A DNA stretch of 35,648 nt, from positions 1-35,648 of the forward strand of contig NZ_JAHLQE010000115.1 of the NCBI RefSeq assembly GCF_018918235.1, read 5' to 3'. The translations under genes were made by a program, and so were the position numbers. The DNA is from Eubacterium sp. MSJ-13 (GTDB taxonomy: Bacteria > Bacillota > Clostridia > Lachnospirales > Lachnospiraceae). Numbering within the stretch: the first letter of the stretch is position 1; each line of letters begins with the position of its first letter. This document shows, one piece after another, positions 34,246-35,648 of this stretch. The notes beneath the pieces were generated by a model that was not told where the DNA came from, did not search any database, and saw only the letters and a list, made by a program, of their open reading frames with translations.

Positions 34246-35648
34246 TTACTGAAGAAGTGAAAGTACACCCTGGTTAGACTGGTTAGCCTGTGCGAGCATA
34301 GACTGTCCTGCCTGTGAAAGAATGTTATTCTTGCTGTAAGTAACCATTTCTTCTGCCATATCTGTATCACGGATACGAGATTCAGCGGTCTGAGTATTCT
34401 CAGATGCTGCGTCAAGGTTAGCAATCGTATGCTCAAGACGGTTCTGAACGGCACCAAGTTTACTTCTCTGAGCTGATACTTTCTTGATAGCTGCGTCAAT
34501 AGTTGAAGTAGCTTTCTTGGCTCCATCCTGAGAAGAAAGGTCAACTTTGTTTCCATCTACACCAAGCGATCTTGCACTCATATCGTCAATAGTAAAGCTC
34601 ATAGTCTGACCTTCATTTGCACCAATCTGGAGTGTAATTCCTGAACCTGAAGAAGAACCGTCATATCCATCCTGACCCCATAATGCTTTCGTACTTCCAA
34701 GTCCTGCACCGGCTGTGCCACCACCCATTGTAAGGTCGTCAATTGTAGTAGCTCCACTTGTTGCAAACAATGTACTTGGTTCATCCGGCTTAGCTCCACT
34801 TAAAGTCACATCGAAATCAAAGCCCGCTGTTTTAAGAATATCTTCTAAATCCTCAGCTGTATATTCTTTTCCAGCTGCAAGATGAATTGTATACTCACCT
34901 GCTGTAACACCATTAGTAGCGCTAATAGAAATTGCCGTATCCGTTTCTACCTCTTCTTTTCCAGCTTCCTTATCAAACTTAAAATGAAATTGTGTATTAT
35001 TAAATTCTGCACCATATTTGTTAGCTGTAAATTTAATAGTATCTGCACCAACAAATCCTCCTGCACCGACATTTACCTCATCAGAAACTGCTTTCACACC
35101 AGCCGCAGTTACTGTTCCTGCTGTTGTTGCGGCATCTGCATTAAAAATACCATTCTTCAATGTAACTTTTACTTCTGCCGGAGCACCTGTTGCTGTACTG
35201 TCTTCCTGCTTGGCATTTGCTATAAGACCATCAATCTCATCCTGAGTATAAACCTTATTTAAAGAAAGATTTAAAGTTAATGTTTTTCCTGTAGCATCCC
35301 ATACTGCTGTTTCCTGACCAACTTTTGTATCTGAGGTTGCTGTTGTCGCAACTTTAATTCCTCCTACATTAGAAGTAACAAGTGCACCATCTAATGTAGC
35401 ATCTATTACACCAAACTTTGGTCCTGAACCTGTTGTAGATGAAGTTCCGCCCTGACTTCCATCTAAAAGTTTCATTGTATTAAACTCTGTTGTACTTGAA
35501 ATTCTTGTAAGCTCTTCCTGAAGCTGGCTTATCTCTTTCTGTACTGCTTCACGATCATCATCTGTTTCAGTACCGTTTGATGCCTGTATCGAAAGTTCTC
35601 TCATTCTCTGAAGGATAGAGTGTGATTCATTTAAAGCACCTTCAGCCG
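34246..35648 (-). CDS. Flagellin (partial, 5' end outside the window)
   Basis: The frame stays open to the right edge (reading ALNESHSILQRMRELSIQAS), so the gene starts beyond the window; an internal ATG at 35604 is not the true start. The conserved D1 helix (MRELSIQASNGTETDDDREA, then LQEELTRISSTTEFNTMKLLDG) and C-terminal D1/D0 (QRSKLGAVQNRLEHTIANLD, AEEMVTYSKNNILSQAG, ending GVLSLLQ) identify the flagellar filament subunit. The central 250-270 residues are a long variable, Thr/Gly/Ala-rich domain that would be surface-exposed on the filament. It is exported by the flagellar type III system, with no signal peptide expected. A terminator follows at 34131. It is unrelated in function to the arabinan genes. 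Confidence 0.93.
   Translation of the reverse strand, partial: AEGALNESHSILQRMRELSIQASNGTETDDDREAVQKEISQLQEELTRISSTTEFNTMKLLDGSQGGTSSTTGSGPKFGVIDATLDGALVTSNVGGIKVATTATSDTKVGQETAVWDATGKTLTLNLSLNKVYTQDEIDGLIANAKQEDSTATGAPAEVKVTLKNGIFNADAATTAGTVTAAGVKAVSDEVNVGAGGFVGADTIKFTANKYGAEFNNTQFHFKFDKEAGKEEVETDTAISISATNGVTAGEYTIHLAAGKEYTAEDLEDILKTAGFDFDVTLSGAKPDEPSTLFATSGATTIDDLTMGGGTAGAGLGSTKALWGQDGYDGSSSGSGITLQIGANEGQTMSFTIDDMSARSLGVDGNKVDLSSQDGAKKATSTIDAAIKKVSAQRSKLGAVQNRLEHTIANLDAASENTQTAESRIRDTDMAEEMVTYSKNNILSQAGQSMLAQANQSNQGVLSLLQ

Noticed and set aside
34882-35262. Cysteine/serine-rich plus-strand frames opposite flagellin
   Set aside because: These are shadows of the flagellin variable domain; there is no ribosome site.
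1-35648. tRNA or rRNA genes
   Set aside because: No tRNA cloverleaf motifs (such as GGTTCGAATCC) or rRNA-like stretches were seen on either strand.

Overview
The window looks like a chromosomal segment of a low-GC, flagellated anaerobic Firmicute, most likely a gut or rumen Lachnospiraceae (Roseburia/Lachnospira/Butyrivibrio type). This rests on the AT-rich sequence, AGGAGG-type ribosome binding sites, lysine-rich secreted proteins, a flagellin gene and CUT1 sugar importers. I could not run a search, so genus-level placement is inference.

Most of the window (about 0.2-12 kb and 15-33.6 kb) is a gene set for breaking down plant L-arabinan and related pectic side chains. Left part: two small secreted proteins (a putative carbohydrate-binding protein and a LamG protein), a 731-aa multidomain secreted GH43, and a divergent 1026-aa secreted endo-arabinanase-like GH43. 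These are followed by an ArsR-type regulator with a long C-terminal domain and a cytosolic GH127 beta-L-arabinofuranosidase. Middle: a likely phage-defence pair (AAA ATPase plus TOPRIM-like partner) interrupts the locus at 12.3-14.2 kb. A small cysteine-rich protein and two cytosolic arabinofuranosidases (GH51 and GH43) follow. Right part: a stand-alone solute-binding lipoprotein (17.98-19.55 kb), then a seven-gene minus-strand operon (31.2 to 19.9 kb). The operon encodes a giant solute-binding protein, two permeases, an NHL-repeat/Yip1-like membrane protein, a DUF5696-like exported protein and a second permease pair. Then come a small membrane protein, an arabinanase-like GH43 lipoprotein and, at the right edge, a partial flagellin gene.

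Proposed working: surface and secreted GH43 enzymes cut arabinan. One or both CUT1 importers take up the arabino-oligosaccharides, using an ATPase encoded elsewhere because none is present here. GH51, GH43 and GH127 then release L-arabinose inside the cell. A recurring 15-bp imperfect palindrome (core TAnTTTAG) lies upstream of several of these genes and clusters around the ArsR-like regulator gene, which makes that regulator the first candidate for controlling the locus.

The most unusual non-coding content is a family of four elements of 143-145 nt (8065-8209, 8493-8636, 14426-14568, 33808-33951). They share an interior sequence and fold. Each has its own, unrelated but almost perfectly self-complementary 15-25 bp outer arms, a covarying inner stem and a 7-nt loop ending in AC. 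Other structures are a 124-nt palindrome at 14863-14986, a leader before GH127 that could mask its Shine-Dalgarno sequence, and a bulged hairpin repeat that occurs in direct orientation at both ends of the locus.
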